From Allobosea sp. (GTDB taxonomy: Bacteria > Pseudomonadota > Alphaproteobacteria > Rhizobiales > Beijerinckiaceae): a stretch of 64,000 nt of DNA. Of the stretch, positions 1 through 8,429 are shown piece by piece. Both the position numbers and the translations under genes were made by a program. Every line of letters starts with the position of its first letter. Within the stretch, counting starts at the first letter, position 1. The stretch spans positions 58,412 to 122,411 of the forward strand of contig JAAEQB010000022.1 in the NCBI GenBank assembly GCA_024231975.1. Direction: 5' to 3'. The notes beneath the pieces are model-generated. The model saw only the letters and a list, made by a program, of their open reading frames with translations. It ran no database searches and was not told the origin of the DNA.

Positions 1-628
1 GGTGCGCCGCCTCGCGGATGGCGTTGCGGCCGTCGGCATGGCGCGAGCCGGAATGCGCCGGCCGGCCTTCCAGCTTGACCTCGAAGCGGCCGACGCCCTT
101 GCGCGCCGTGACGATCTTGCCGCCCTCGCGCGCCGGCTCGGTCACCAGCACCGCCATCGCCTCGCGGCCGACAGCCTCGATCAGCTCCCGCGAAGTCGGC
201 GAGCCGATCTCCTCGTCCGGCGTGAACAGGAAGACCAAAGGCCGCTGCACCGTGCCGGACCTGGCCGCATCCTTGAAGGCCTGCAGCGCCAGCCAGGCGC
301 CGCCCTTCATGTCGTAGACGCCGGGGCCGTAGAGCCGGTCGCCCTCGACGCGCACCGGCAGGTCCTGGGCGCTGGTCCCGACCGGGTGGACCGTGTCGAG
401 ATGCGACATCAATGCGATCGCCTTCTCGCGGTTCCGGACGCCGGCGCGCAGGATCAGATTGTCGCCGAGTCCGTTGCGGCCGGGAATGCGCTCGACAGCG
501 ATGGGCAGGCCTTCGACCTCCCTGGCGACGAGGTCCATCATGCCGTTGACGCCGGGCACGTGATGGGTGGGGCTCTCCAGCGCAACCCAGACGGAGAGCG
601 CGGGGACGGCGGGATCGTGAATGGTCAT
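1..628 (-). CDS. M20 family metallopeptidase, 3' end outside window
   Basis: Zinc-dependent exopeptidase/deacylase of the M20 (glutamate carboxypeptidase/ArgE/DapE) family, probably cytoplasmic. The 209 visible residues start MTIHDPAVPALSVWVALESP and show no signal peptide. The family's metal and catalytic residues are present: SHLDTVHP (His76, Asp78), GVYDMKGG (Asp106) and PDEEIGS (Glu139-Glu140), followed by the start of the dimerisation lid (RPAHSGSRHADGRNAI). The remainder continues past position 1. The best family match by motif is the CPG2-like glutamate carboxypeptidase group, but the substrate cannot be told from half a protein. A peptide-type binding protein gene lies upstream on the same strand, separated by a small opposite-strand ORF. 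A role in using imported peptides or acyl-amino acids is inference. Confidence 0.88.
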   Translation of the reverse strand, partial: MTIHDPAVPALSVWVALESPTHHVPGVNGMMDLVAREVEGLPIAVERIPGRNGLGDNLILRAGVRNREKAIALMSHLDTVHPVGTSAQDLPVRVEGDRLYGPGVYDMKGGAWLALQAFKDAARSGTVQRPLVFLFTPDEEIGSPTSRELIEAVGREAMAVLVTEPAREGGKIVTARKGVGRFEVKLEGRPAHSGSRHADGRNAIREAAH

Positions 629-808
629 GATGGGGAGGTTTTTCGCAGGAAAGCGTGGCGATAACAGGACATTGGTCAATTCGCCGGCTTTGTCCATGTC
701 GAAACGCGCCTAGCTGCCCTGCGGAGGGCGCTTCAGAAAATTTTCGACGCGATGTCGGCAAGGCCGATCCCCGTCCGTCCTCGAAGCACAACCACCGAGG
801 ACCAGACG

Positions 809-1060
809 ATGCGCCCGCCCGCCGCCCCAGCCACCGCCATACTGCCGGCCCTGCCCCGGCTGCCCGGCCTCGTGGCGGCGCTCGCCGGCTTCGCCCTAGT
901 CCTTGCGCTGGCGCTCCTTGCCGACCAGGCCTTGCGCGCGATTGGCCTGCCGCCACCGGCGGCCCAGCCAATGCCGGAACTCGGCCGCCAGGCGCTTGCG
1001 GCCTGGCTGCGTGCGACCTGCCTGCTGCTCGGCGGCCTTCTCGTCCGAACCGCCCGCTAG
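809..1060 (+). CDS. small hydrophobic protein, unknown function
   Basis: An 83-residue ORF starting MRPPAAPATAILPALPRLPG, with a GAGG motif about 8 nt before the ATG. Residues roughly 20-45 form one clear membrane segment (LVAALAGFALVLALALLADQ), and a second, weaker hydrophobic stretch lies near the C-terminus (TCLLLGGLLV). No family is recognised. It ends with a 4-nt overlap with the convergent binding-protein gene. Being short, in GC-rich DNA and without a known domain, it may be spurious; the ribosome-binding site and the hydrophobic profile are the only support. Confidence 0.4.
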   Translation: MRPPAAPATAILPALPRLPGLVAALAGFALVLALALLADQALRAIGLPPPAAQPMPELGRQALAAWLRATCLLLGGLLVRTAR

Positions 1061-2643
1061 ACGCGCTTGACGTTCCAGAAGGTCGGGAAGCTCGGCAGCA
1101 CGCCCGTGAGCTTGCGGCTGAACGCGGTCGGCTGGAAATACTGGCCGAGCGGCGCGTAAGGCACGTCCTCGAAGGCCTGGATCTGGAGTTCAGCGGCGAT
1201 CTTCTGCTTGGCCGGCAGGTCGGTCGCCTCCATCCAGGCCTCGCGCAGCGCCTCGATCTTCGGCGCCACCGGCCAGCCCGGCCAGGCCGCCATGCCATTG
1301 CCGCGCAGCGAGATGTGGCCGACCGGATCGAGGATGTCGATGCCGTTCCAGCCGGTGAAGAAACAGTTCCAGCCGCCATTGCCCGGCGGTTCCTTGTTGG
1401 CCCGGCGCGTCACCACCGCACCCCAGTCCATCACCTGGTAGTCGACGTTCATGCCGATGCGCTTCAGCATCTCGGCGCCGACCTCGCATTCGGCCTTGAG
1501 ATTGGCGAGATCGGTGACGCCGAGCAGCACGACCTTCTCGCCCTTGTAGCCGGCCGCCGCCAGCGCCTGCTTGACCTTGCCGATGTCGCGCGGCCCGTTC
1601 AGCACCTCCATGCCGGCATCGTTCGCCATCGGCGTTCCCGGCGGGAACAGGCCGACGCCGGTACGCCACAACGTCTTGTCGGGCCCGCCGACCGCCTCCA
1701 TGAACTCGGCCTGGTCGATCGCCATCAGCACGGCGCGGCGGATCGCCGGATTGTCGAAGGGCGGATGCAGATGGTTCATCCGCATGATCGCGATCGAGCC
1801 GGTCGTCTCCTTGATCGCGACCTCGAGCTTCGGGTCCTTGGCCAGCAGCGGCAGGATGTCCGGCAAGGGCTGCTCGACCCAGTCGATCTCACCGCTCTGC
1901 AGCGCCGCGGCTGCCGTCGCGGGATCAGGCAGGGTATGCCACTCGATCCGCTCGACATGGACGATCTTCGGTCCTGCGGTACGACCCGGCTTGCCGTCGC
2001 TGCGCGGGACATAGCCCGCGAACTTCTCGTAGACTGACCGGTTGCCGGGCTGGCGCTCGCTCGCGACGAAACGGAACGGCCCGCTGCCGATCACCTCGGT
2101 GACCTGCGTCGTCGCCTCGGTCTTCGCCAGCCGCTCCGGCATGATCACCGGCACCGCCGCCGTCATCTTGGCGAGCGCATCGGGCAGCAGCGGGAACGCC
2201 TTCTTCAGCCGGAAGCGCAAGGTCCTGTCGTCGACCGCGGCGAGCTCGTCGGTCTGCCCCATCAGCGTCTGGCCGAAGGAATCGCGCTTGGCCCAGCGGT
2301 TCAGGCTGGCGACGCAGTCCCTGGCCAGCACCGGCGTGCCGTCATGGAACTTGAGGCCTTCGCGCAGCTTGATCGTCCAGCTCTTGCCATCGGCCTCGGC
2401 GAGCGCGCCCTCGGCCATCTGTGGCTGCGCCTTGTAGCTCTCGTCCTGCCCGAACAGCGTGTCGTAGGCGAGGAAAGCGTGGTTGCGGGTGACGGTCGCC
2501 GTCGTCCAGATCGGATCGACCACGGCAAGATCGCCCTGCGGCACGAACTTGATGACATTCTTGTCGGCCCCACGGCCGATATTGGGTTTGCTGACCGCAA
2601 TGGCGGCAGCCGTGCCTGCGATGAAAGCGCGACGTGTCGGCAT
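1057..2643 (-). CDS. ABC transporter substrate-binding protein, family 5 (peptide type)
   Basis: Periplasmic solute-binding protein of the SBP_bac_5 (dipeptide/oligopeptide/nickel) family, 528 residues, the usual length. The start at MPTRRAFIAGTAAAIAV is preferred because AGGGAG lies just upstream and the N-terminus is then a twin-arginine-like signal (TRRAFIAG). Family features include WTIKLREGLKFHDGTPV near residue 100 and PPFDNPAIRRAVLMAIDQ near residue 300. No permease or ATPase gene is adjacent, so the rest of the transporter must be elsewhere or outside the window. The downstream M20 peptidase suggests peptide or acyl-amino-acid use, which is inference. Confidence 0.87.
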   Translation of the reverse strand: MPTRRAFIAGTAAAIAVSKPNIGRGADKNVIKFVPQGDLAVVDPIWTTATVTRNHAFLAYDTLFGQDESYKAQPQMAEGALAEADGKSWTIKLREGLKFHDGTPVLARDCVASLNRWAKRDSFGQTLMGQTDELAAVDDRTLRFRLKKAFPLLPDALAKMTAAVPVIMPERLAKTEATTQVTEVIGSGPFRFVASERQPGNRSVYEKFAGYVPRSDGKPGRTAGPKIVHVERIEWHTLPDPATAAAALQSGEIDWVEQPLPDILPLLAKDPKLEVAIKETTGSIAIMRMNHLHPPFDNPAIRRAVLMAIDQAEFMEAVGGPDKTLWRTGVGLFPPGTPMANDAGMEVLNGPRDIGKVKQALAAAGYKGEKVVLLGVTDLANLKAECEVGAEMLKRIGMNVDYQVMDWGAVVTRRANKEPPGNGGWNCFFTGWNGIDILDPVGHISLRGNGMAAWPGWPVAPKIEALREAWMEATDLPAKQKIAAELQIQAFEDVPYAPLGQYFQPTAFSRKLTGVLPSFPTFWNVKRV

Positions 2644-2730
2644 TTCAGGCTCCCTGGAGCCCGTTCCTATCAGCTTGCACCGCAAGCCGATCGGCAAACG
2701 GTCTCCAAACTAAAGGGAGAGACGGATTCA

Positions 2731-2757
2731 CCGATCAGGTTGGAACAACCTGATCGG
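2731..2757. repeat. 12-bp perfect palindrome with CCGATCAGG arms
   Basis: CCGATCAGGTTG, a 3-nt spacer (GAA), then CAACCTGATCGG. It sits about 90 nt upstream of the peptide-binding-protein start and downstream of the DUF2336 gene. A shorter relative with the same CCGATCAGG/CCTGATCGG arms occurs upstream of tatB (16089-16111). It could be a terminator-like hairpin without a T-tract, an operator or a small dispersed repeat. Nothing else is evident in the 231-nt gap around it. Confidence 0.6.
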
Positions 2758-2874
2758 ATCCGGCTCTGCAGCAGGGCGTCGATCCGGGATAGTGAAGCCC
2801 TGGCGATACGGCGGGCGTCAGGCAACCAGCATGCCAGCAACCGGTCAAGCCGGTGGCCGCTGCACCCGGATCGT

Positions 2875-4086
2875 TCAGGCCGCGTCGCGCAGGTCGCCGA
2901 GATCGAGCTCGATCAGGAAGTTCGGATCGGCTTCGACCAGCAAGGCCAGGGCGGCATCGTCGGCGAGCGAATCGGCCAGCAAGCGCGCCTCGTCGCGGGC
3001 CGCTTCGGCGTCGAGCCGGCGCAGCAGCGCCATCAGCGCATTGGCCTGGGGCCCCTCCAGGCCCTCGCAAGCGATCAGCACCTCCGCCAGGAGGCCCCGG
3101 TCGATGCCACCGCCCCGTCTTTCGCCGGAGCCCGCCTGCTTCAACGCCTCGACGGCAGCGGCAAAGGCCGGAAGCAGTGCATCCGGCATCGACGCCTTGC
3201 GATAGAGCGCCTTGAGCCCGGCACCACGCCGGTCCCAGAGCAGCGCCCGCACGCGCTTCAGCGGCAGGTCGGACAGTGCTGCGAACGCGGCCTCGGCCAA
3301 AGCCGGCTCACCGCTGAGCAGCGAGCGCAGGATCACGCCCGGCGTCAGGCGGCCATTCTCGCGCAGGCAATCGACGATCGCCGGGGCATCGCTTGCCTCA
3401 CCGCCGGCCGCGAGCGCGACGGCGACCCGCTCGGTCGATTCGCGCGCGAGCCGGGCGCTGCGCTCCTCGGTCAGCCAGCCGCAGCCGGAGACGAAGGCGG
3501 CGAGCGCATCGGACACCTTGGCGGCGATCGCCTGGCGCAATCCGGTCGGCAGGTCGTCGCGCGCCAGCATGGCTTCGCGCACCGCACCGGCCTCACCCTC
3601 GCGCTCGAAGATGCGCTCCAGCGAGAAATCCGGAATCTCCGCCGTCGGGTTGGCGAGCAGTGCGACCAGCGCGTCCTCGCAGCCGACTTCGGCGAGCGCC
3701 GCGCAGATTCCCGGCGACAGCCAGGGCCGCTGCGCGATCGCACGCTGCGCGAGCCCGTCGCCGATCGCGGCGGCATCGACCAGATCGGCCTCGGTCAGCA
3801 CCGGCGACTGCGCCAGCAACAGGGCGGCGATATCGCTCTGCTCGGCGATCAGGCCGAGCACCAGATTGCGCGGCGCCTGCGGCGCAGCCGCGAGTTCCTC
3901 GGCAAGCGCGCGGCGCACCAATGGCGAGGGATCGTCGACCAGCGCGATCAGCGCCGTCTCAGCCTCTCGCCTGTCCTCAGGCGACATGGCCGAACGCAGA
4001 TAGGCTCCCGCCAGCGCGGCGGCGCCTTGCGCCCGCGCCTCGGCCGGCGCGGTGCGGGCCCAGAGCAGGAAGCGACGCACGATCAT
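2875..4086 (-). CDS. DUF2336 domain protein
   Basis: A 403-residue, Ala/Leu/Arg-rich, all-helical protein matching the alphaproteobacterial DUF2336 family. It is built of HEAT-like helical pairs, for example SPLVRRALAEELAAAP near residue 55, LAQRAIAQRPWLSPGI and LRQAIAAKVSDALA. There is no signal peptide or membrane segment. Its ATG overlaps the stop codon of the upstream transglycosylase (ATGA, 4083-4086), so the two are almost certainly translated together. DUF2336 proteins are poorly understood; some work in envelope stress or signalling, which is family knowledge and not visible here. Confidence 0.8.
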   Translation of the reverse strand: MIVRRFLLWARTAPAEARAQGAAALAGAYLRSAMSPEDRREAETALIALVDDPSPLVRRALAEELAAAPQAPRNLVLGLIAEQSDIAALLLAQSPVLTEADLVDAAAIGDGLAQRAIAQRPWLSPGICAALAEVGCEDALVALLANPTAEIPDFSLERIFEREGEAGAVREAMLARDDLPTGLRQAIAAKVSDALAAFVSGCGWLTEERSARLARESTERVAVALAAGGEASDAPAIVDCLRENGRLTPGVILRSLLSGEPALAEAAFAALSDLPLKRVRALLWDRRGAGLKALYRKASMPDALLPAFAAAVEALKQAGSGERRGGGIDRGLLAEVLIACEGLEGPQANALMALLRRLDAEAARDEARLLADSLADDAALALLVEADPNFLIELDLGDLRDAA

Positions 4087-5228
4087 CCGCGCCTCCCATG
4101 GGTCATGAACTGGCTGAGATCGAGCGGCCCGCGCCGCTGGCGCCGGGTGGCGACCGTCTCGCTGGAAGCCGTCTGCGTGTCCGCGACCGCAAGGTCGCGC
4201 GGCCGCGACGGCGGCAGCGGTGCGTTGACGGCGGTCGCAGTTGGGGTGGTCGCGCCGCCCGCGCTCTCGGTCTTGGCGGCCTTGCCGGCGGACGAGGCCT
4301 CGCCTTCACTCGCCGCCGAGCCCACGCGCGGGAAATACCGGGTCGACGGATCGTCATTGGCGGTTCGGGATGCACCGCCGCTGCGCGGCGTCGTCCAGAG
4401 ATTGGCGACGGCCTTCGAGACCGGTGCACGCGATCCTTCGGTCGAGAACAAGCCGATAAGCCCCCTTGCCCGGTCCGGCGCCAACGCGGCGGCGATCGGC
4501 ACGACCGGCGGCTCCGCAGCATAGGCGGCCGCGGTAGTGGCGGCCGCCCCTGTCGGCTTGGCCTGCGCCAGCATGGCACCGGTCGTCGCCGCCACCTGGG
4601 TGTTGGCGTGGCTGGCGGCGAGCAGACCGTAGACCTCCTGGGCGCTGCGGGCCCGGCCGGCCTTGTCGTAGAAGATCGAGCGGTTCGCGGCTGCAGCTTC
4701 CGGGAAATCGCGGGCGGCGGCGCGGGTCGGATCGCTTCCGGCGGCGCGGATCAGGTCGGCGGCGCCGCGCGCACCCAGCACATGCGCCATGTAGAGCTCG
4801 CCGGCCTGCGGCTGGCGCCCAAGCGCCTGGCCGAGCTGCTCGGCATTCTTCTGCGTCAGTGCGCCCGCCATCACCGTCGCGACATGCGGATCGGTGCGCA
4901 ATTGCAGGATCTTCTCGCGCAGCGCCGGGTCCGACACGGTCAGGCGGCCGCTGCCGTCCTCGCTGATCGCGCCGGCATAATTCGCCATGCCCTGCTTCGG
5001 CCCCTCCTGGCGCATCATCGACAGCCAGGTCTGCTCGATGAACTGGAACAGCCCAGTCGCGCTCGAGGTGCGCGCCTTCGCATCCGGCTCCAGCGCGGAT
5101 TCGCGTTGCGCGGTCTTGAGCAGATAGTCGAAGCCGACACCGGTCTTGTCCGCGCCTTGCTTGATCGCGCTGACCACAGGATTGGCGGGCGTTGTCTCGC
5201 GGGTGCTCGGCGTGCTGAAAAGGAACAT
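4083..5228 (-). CDS. lytic transglycosylase-like (SLT) protein
   Basis: A 381-residue protein with a lysozyme-like SLT fold near the N-terminus: YLLKTAQRESALEP with the candidate catalytic Glu43, then TGLFQFIEQTW (59-69). The C-terminal third is low-complexity Ala/Ser/Thr/Pro, likely disordered, ending in basic residues. The chosen start (MFLFSTPSTR) avoids a 14-residue extension that would reach into the divergent promoter region. There is no clear cleavable signal peptide, so how it reaches peptidoglycan is unclear. It is coupled to the downstream DUF2336 gene by a 4-nt overlap and divergent from the MaoC gene. The fold resembles phage-type or flagellar muramidases, but no phage genes are nearby. 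Confidence 0.75.
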   Translation of the reverse strand: MFLFSTPSTRETTPANPVVSAIKQGADKTGVGFDYLLKTAQRESALEPDAKARTSSATGLFQFIEQTWLSMMRQEGPKQGMANYAGAISEDGSGRLTVSDPALREKILQLRTDPHVATVMAGALTQKNAEQLGQALGRQPQAGELYMAHVLGARGAADLIRAAGSDPTRAAARDFPEAAAANRSIFYDKAGRARSAQEVYGLLAASHANTQVAATTGAMLAQAKPTGAAATTAAAYAAEPPVVPIAAALAPDRARGLIGLFSTEGSRAPVSKAVANLWTTPRSGGASRTANDDPSTRYFPRVGSAASEGEASSAGKAAKTESAGGATTPTATAVNAPLPPSRPRDLAVADTQTASSETVATRRQRRGPLDLSQFMTHGRRG

Positions 5229-5365
5229 TGGGTCACTCGGGCCGCTGCCGTTCCAGGCGGACCGGAGCACCCGCAGAGACTGGACCGGTTATGGTAAGCG
5301 AACCGTTAAAACGGCCGTTTGCCGGCCCCGGCCCGGAACCGAAAAAGAGCCACAGGAGCAAGACG

Positions 5366-5857
5366 ATGGCGGAAGCGGCGCGGCATAAGCGGGGTGGGCT
5401 CTATTTCGAGGATTTCGAGGTCGGCGTCTCGATCGAGCATCGGCTGACCCGCACGGTCACGCAGATGGACAACATGCTGTTCTCCAATATGACGCTGAAT
5501 CCGCAGCCCCTGCACATCGACGCGCATTTCTGCGCGACCGAAACCGAATGGGGCAAGCCGCTGATGAACTCGCTGTTCACGCTCGGCCTGATGATCGGCA
5601 TCTCGGTCAACGACACGACGGTCGGCACCACCATCGGCAATCTCGGCATGACCGACGTCACCTTCCCGGCCCCGCTCTTCGAGGGCGACACGGTGAACTG
5701 CGTCACCGAGATCGTCGCCAAGCGCGAATCGAAGTCGCGGCCGGATGCCGGCATCGTCGACTTCCACCACCGCGCCTACAAGCAGGACGGCACCTTGGTG
5801 GCGCAGTGCCGCCGCCAGGCCTTCATGAAGAAGCGCCCCCTGGAAGGACAGGCCTGA
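5366..5857 (+). CDS. MaoC-like enoyl/mesaconyl-CoA hydratase
   Basis: A 163-residue single hot-dog protein of the MaoC family: GLYFEDFEVGVSIEHRLTRT at the N-terminus, then NPQPLHIDAHFC near residue 50, where the Asp and His of the family's hydratase motif lie. AGGAG is well placed before the ATG. Its TGA shares a base with the ATG of the next gene, a CitE-like lyase. This MaoC/CitE pairing is common in Alphaproteobacteria, where members act on mesaconyl-, methylmalyl- or malyl-CoA. Which CoA ester is used here cannot be read from the sequence. Confidence 0.83.
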   Translation: MAEAARHKRGGLYFEDFEVGVSIEHRLTRTVTQMDNMLFSNMTLNPQPLHIDAHFCATETEWGKPLMNSLFTLGLMIGISVNDTTVGTTIGNLGMTDVTFPAPLFEGDTVNCVTEIVAKRESKSRPDAGIVDFHHRAYKQDGTLVAQCRRQAFMKKRPLEGQA

Positions 5858-6732
5858 TGCGCTCACTCCTCTTCGTTCCCGCTGACAACGAGAAGAAACT
5901 GCAGAAGGGCCTCGAGAGTGGCGCCGACGCGCTGATCCTCGATCTCGAGGATTCGGTCGCGCTCGACGCCAAGCCCGCGGCGCGAGAACTCGCCCGCGAT
6001 TTCCTCAAGGAGGCGAATGCCCGGGCCAAGCGCCCGCGCCTGATCGTGCGCGTCAACGCCCTGACCACCGGCATGACCGAGGCCGATCTCGACGTGGTCA
6101 TGCAAGGCAGCCCCGACGCGATCATGCTGCCGAAATCCGAGGGCGGCCCCGACCTCAGTCATCTCGCCGCCCATATCGCGGTGCGCGAGGCCGAATACGA
6201 CCTGCCCGACGGCGGGACCAAGATCATCGCCATCGCCACCGAGACCGGCAAGGGCATCTTCGGCCTTGGCAGCTATGCCGGCGCCAGCCACCGGCTTGCC
6301 GGCCTGACCTGGGGGGCCGAGGATCTCTCGGCCGATCTCGGCGCCGAGACCAACCGGCTGGAGGATGGCAGCTATGCCGATCCCTATCGGATCGCGCGCT
6401 CGCTCCTGCTCTTCGCGGCTTCGGCGGCGCAGGTCGACGCGATCGACACCGTCTTCACCGCCTTTCGCGACGAGGCGGCCCTGCGCGCCGAATGCATTGC
6501 CGCGCGCCGCGACGGCTTCACCGGCAAGATGGCGATCCATCCGGCGCAGGTGCCTGTCATCAACGAGGTCTTCTCGCCCTCGCCCGAGGCGCTCGCCCGG
6601 GCCGAGGCGATCATCAAGCTCTTCGACGAGAACCCCGGCCTCGGCGTGGTCGGGCTCAACGGCGAGATGCTCGACCGGCCGCACCTGCTGCGCGCCCGCC
6701 GCTTGAAGGCGCGCGCGCAAAGGCTGGGCTGA
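5857..6732 (+). CDS. HpcH/HpaI-CitE family CoA-ester lyase or malyl-CoA thioesterase
   Basis: A 291-residue TIM-barrel protein of the citrate-lyase beta/malyl-CoA lyase family. It starts MRSLLFVPADNEKKLQKGLE and shows the family's DLEDSVALDAK (near residue 30), RVNAL (near 65), IMLPKSEGG (near 90) and GLTWGAEDLSADLG (near 150) motifs, with the two acidic magnesium ligands expected. Short C-terminal members of this group include the CitE-like lyase and the (S)-malyl-CoA thioesterase Mcl2. It overlaps the MaoC gene by one base, so the two probably act on consecutive CoA intermediates. The ethylmalonyl-CoA pathway is a reasonable but unproven setting. Confidence 0.85.
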   Translation: MRSLLFVPADNEKKLQKGLESGADALILDLEDSVALDAKPAARELARDFLKEANARAKRPRLIVRVNALTTGMTEADLDVVMQGSPDAIMLPKSEGGPDLSHLAAHIAVREAEYDLPDGGTKIIAIATETGKGIFGLGSYAGASHRLAGLTWGAEDLSADLGAETNRLEDGSYADPYRIARSLLLFAASAAQVDAIDTVFTAFRDEAALRAECIAARRDGFTGKMAIHPAQVPVINEVFSPSPEALARAEAIIKLFDENPGLGVVGLNGEMLDRPHLLRARRLKARAQRLG

Positions 6733-6740
6733 CCAGGGCC

Positions 6741-8300
6741 TCAGGCATCGGACTCGGCGCAGGCGATCGCTGCGCCGGTCTGTGCCGGGCGCCTGATGCC
6801 ACCGAAGATCAGGACACTGATCGCGGCCAGGACGCCGGCACCGATGCCGCCATAGAGCATCACCCAGCCGAAGCCGTGGACCAGCGCCGCGTGCACGCCA
6901 GCACCGGACGGGTCGTGCAGTGCCAGGGCCGGATAGGTCTCGCGCAGCGCACCGAGATTGCCTGCAGCGATCGACGAAGCCAGCGCCTGCAATTGCAAGC
7001 GATCGAAAGCGCTCGCGACGGCATCCGGCAGCGAGCGCCTGATGCCCTCGACCAGGATCAGCCCCATCACCGCGATGTTGATCGCCAGCGCGATCAGCCG
7101 CGCACTAATGTCGATACCTGACGCCATGCCCGCGCGGTCGCTCGGCACCGAGCCCGTGGTCGTATTGGTCACGGCCGGATTGGTCAGGCCGAGACCGATT
7201 CCGGCAAGCAGGGCGCCGGGCAGCAGGGTCATCCAGCTCGCCTCGGCAAGGCCCCTGCCGAACCACATCGCGATGAAACCGGCGCCGATCGTGAGCATCC
7301 CCAGGGGAATGACGACCTGCGGGCCATGACGCCGCAACAAATGGTCGGACGCGGGCGGCATCAGCATGAACGGCACGGTGTAGGCCAGCAGCAGGAGCCC
7401 GGCGGCCTCGCTCCCGAGGCCGAGCCCGCTCTGGAAGTAGATCGGCAGATAGATGATGAACGGCCAGTAGCTGAAGTTCATGCCGATGCAGCCGATGATC
7501 GCGCCGCTGAAACGGCGGATCCGGAACACCGAGAAATCGAACATCGGCTGCGCCGCGCGCCGCTCCACCACCAGGAAGGCGATGAAGCTGGCGAAGGCCA
7601 GCCCGGCAAGGCCGAGCGCCGTGGCTACGTCGAGCTCTGCCCCCTGCGTAATGACATAGGAGAAGCCGAAGACCGCCAGGGTCAGCGTGACGACGCCGGC
7701 GACGTCGAGCGTCTTGGCCCGCGGATCACGCGATTCACGGATACCGATCGCGGCGGGTACCAGTGCCAGGACGGTCAGCGGGACATGGATCAGGAAGACC
7801 CACTGCCAGCCGGCCAAGCTGGCGATCACGCCGCCGATCACAGGGCCGAAGCCAAGCCCGACGCCGGTGACGACGCCCCAGATGGTGAAGGCCCTGCCCC
7901 GCTCGCGCCCGTCCGGAAACTGGTGCGAGATGATGGCGACGGCGCAGGTGAGCATGGCGCCACCGGCCATGCCCTGCAGGAAGCGGCCGGCGATCAGGAT
8001 CGCAGCGCTCGGCGCCAGCCCGCAGATCAGCGACGTCACGCCGAAGGCCGCGGTCGTCGCGATGAAGAGCCGCTTACGGCCGTAGCGGTCAGCGAGCGTG
8101 CCCGTCGCCATCAGCACCGCCGTGCAGGCGATGGTGTAGGCGTTCATGATCCATTGCAGGGCCTTGAAATCGGCCGGCAGCACCGCTTCTAGCGTCGGCA
8201 GGATCACCGGCACGCTGGAGATCTCGAGGCCGAACATCAGGGTCGCCAGACAGGCGCCGGCCAGGGCCAAGGCATTTCGTAAGGATGAAGAGATCGCCAT
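6741..8300 (-). CDS. MFS efflux transporter, DHA2 (14-helix) family
   Basis: A 519-residue inner-membrane drug:H+ antiporter of the EmrB/QacA type. The N-terminus has MFGLEISSVPVILPTLEAVL (helix 1), and the loop 2-3 motif appears as GTLADRYGRKRLF near residue 67. Fourteen hydrophobic stretches can be followed along the chain, which is the right length for DHA2. No membrane-fusion partner (EmrA type) is adjacent. It is divergent from a LysR regulator gene 129 nt away, which is the likely local controller. Confidence 0.87.
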   Translation of the reverse strand: MAISSSLRNALALAGACLATLMFGLEISSVPVILPTLEAVLPADFKALQWIMNAYTIACTAVLMATGTLADRYGRKRLFIATTAAFGVTSLICGLAPSAAILIAGRFLQGMAGGAMLTCAVAIISHQFPDGRERGRAFTIWGVVTGVGLGFGPVIGGVIASLAGWQWVFLIHVPLTVLALVPAAIGIRESRDPRAKTLDVAGVVTLTLAVFGFSYVITQGAELDVATALGLAGLAFASFIAFLVVERRAAQPMFDFSVFRIRRFSGAIIGCIGMNFSYWPFIIYLPIYFQSGLGLGSEAAGLLLLAYTVPFMLMPPASDHLLRRHGPQVVIPLGMLTIGAGFIAMWFGRGLAEASWMTLLPGALLAGIGLGLTNPAVTNTTTGSVPSDRAGMASGIDISARLIALAINIAVMGLILVEGIRRSLPDAVASAFDRLQLQALASSIAAGNLGALRETYPALALHDPSGAGVHAALVHGFGWVMLYGGIGAGVLAAISVLIFGGIRRPAQTGAAIACAESDA

Positions 8301-8378
8301 GACGAGACCTTTCGGGTTCGATCCGCATCGCTCGGGATCGAGGAAGGCCTCCCGTCTAGGGACAGCTTCGACATGATA

Positions 8379-8394
8379 GAAATGATTTAATTTC
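8379..8394. promoter_or_regulatory. candidate operator between MFS and LysR genes
   Basis: The divergent spacer 8301-8429 holds an AT-rich island, rare in this GC-rich window, with the inverted repeat GAAAT-N6-ATTTC. Next to it is an imperfect direct repeat of ATGAT. The position between a LysR gene and its divergent target fits a LysR-type binding site, but no full T-N11-A box is clear-cut. Confidence 0.35.
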
Positions 8395-8429
8395 GCAGTT
8401 TTCAGTTTCCATGATAATAAATCGGGATC

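Noticed and set aside
2344..4524. Long plus-strand open frame (726 codons) across the DUF2336 and transglycosylase genes
   Set aside because: Composition is Arg/Gln/Gly-rich as expected for an antisense shadow in GC-rich DNA; no family motif is seen, and the minus-strand proteins are clear.
4083..5228. Phage lysin
   Set aside because: The SLT protein resembles phage muramidases but no head, tail, integrase or holin genes are near, and it is coupled to a DUF2336 gene.
5366..6732. Naming the MaoC/CitE pair as specific ethylmalonyl-CoA pathway enzymes
   Set aside because: Both families have several CoA-ester substrates and no pathway neighbours are present to choose among them.
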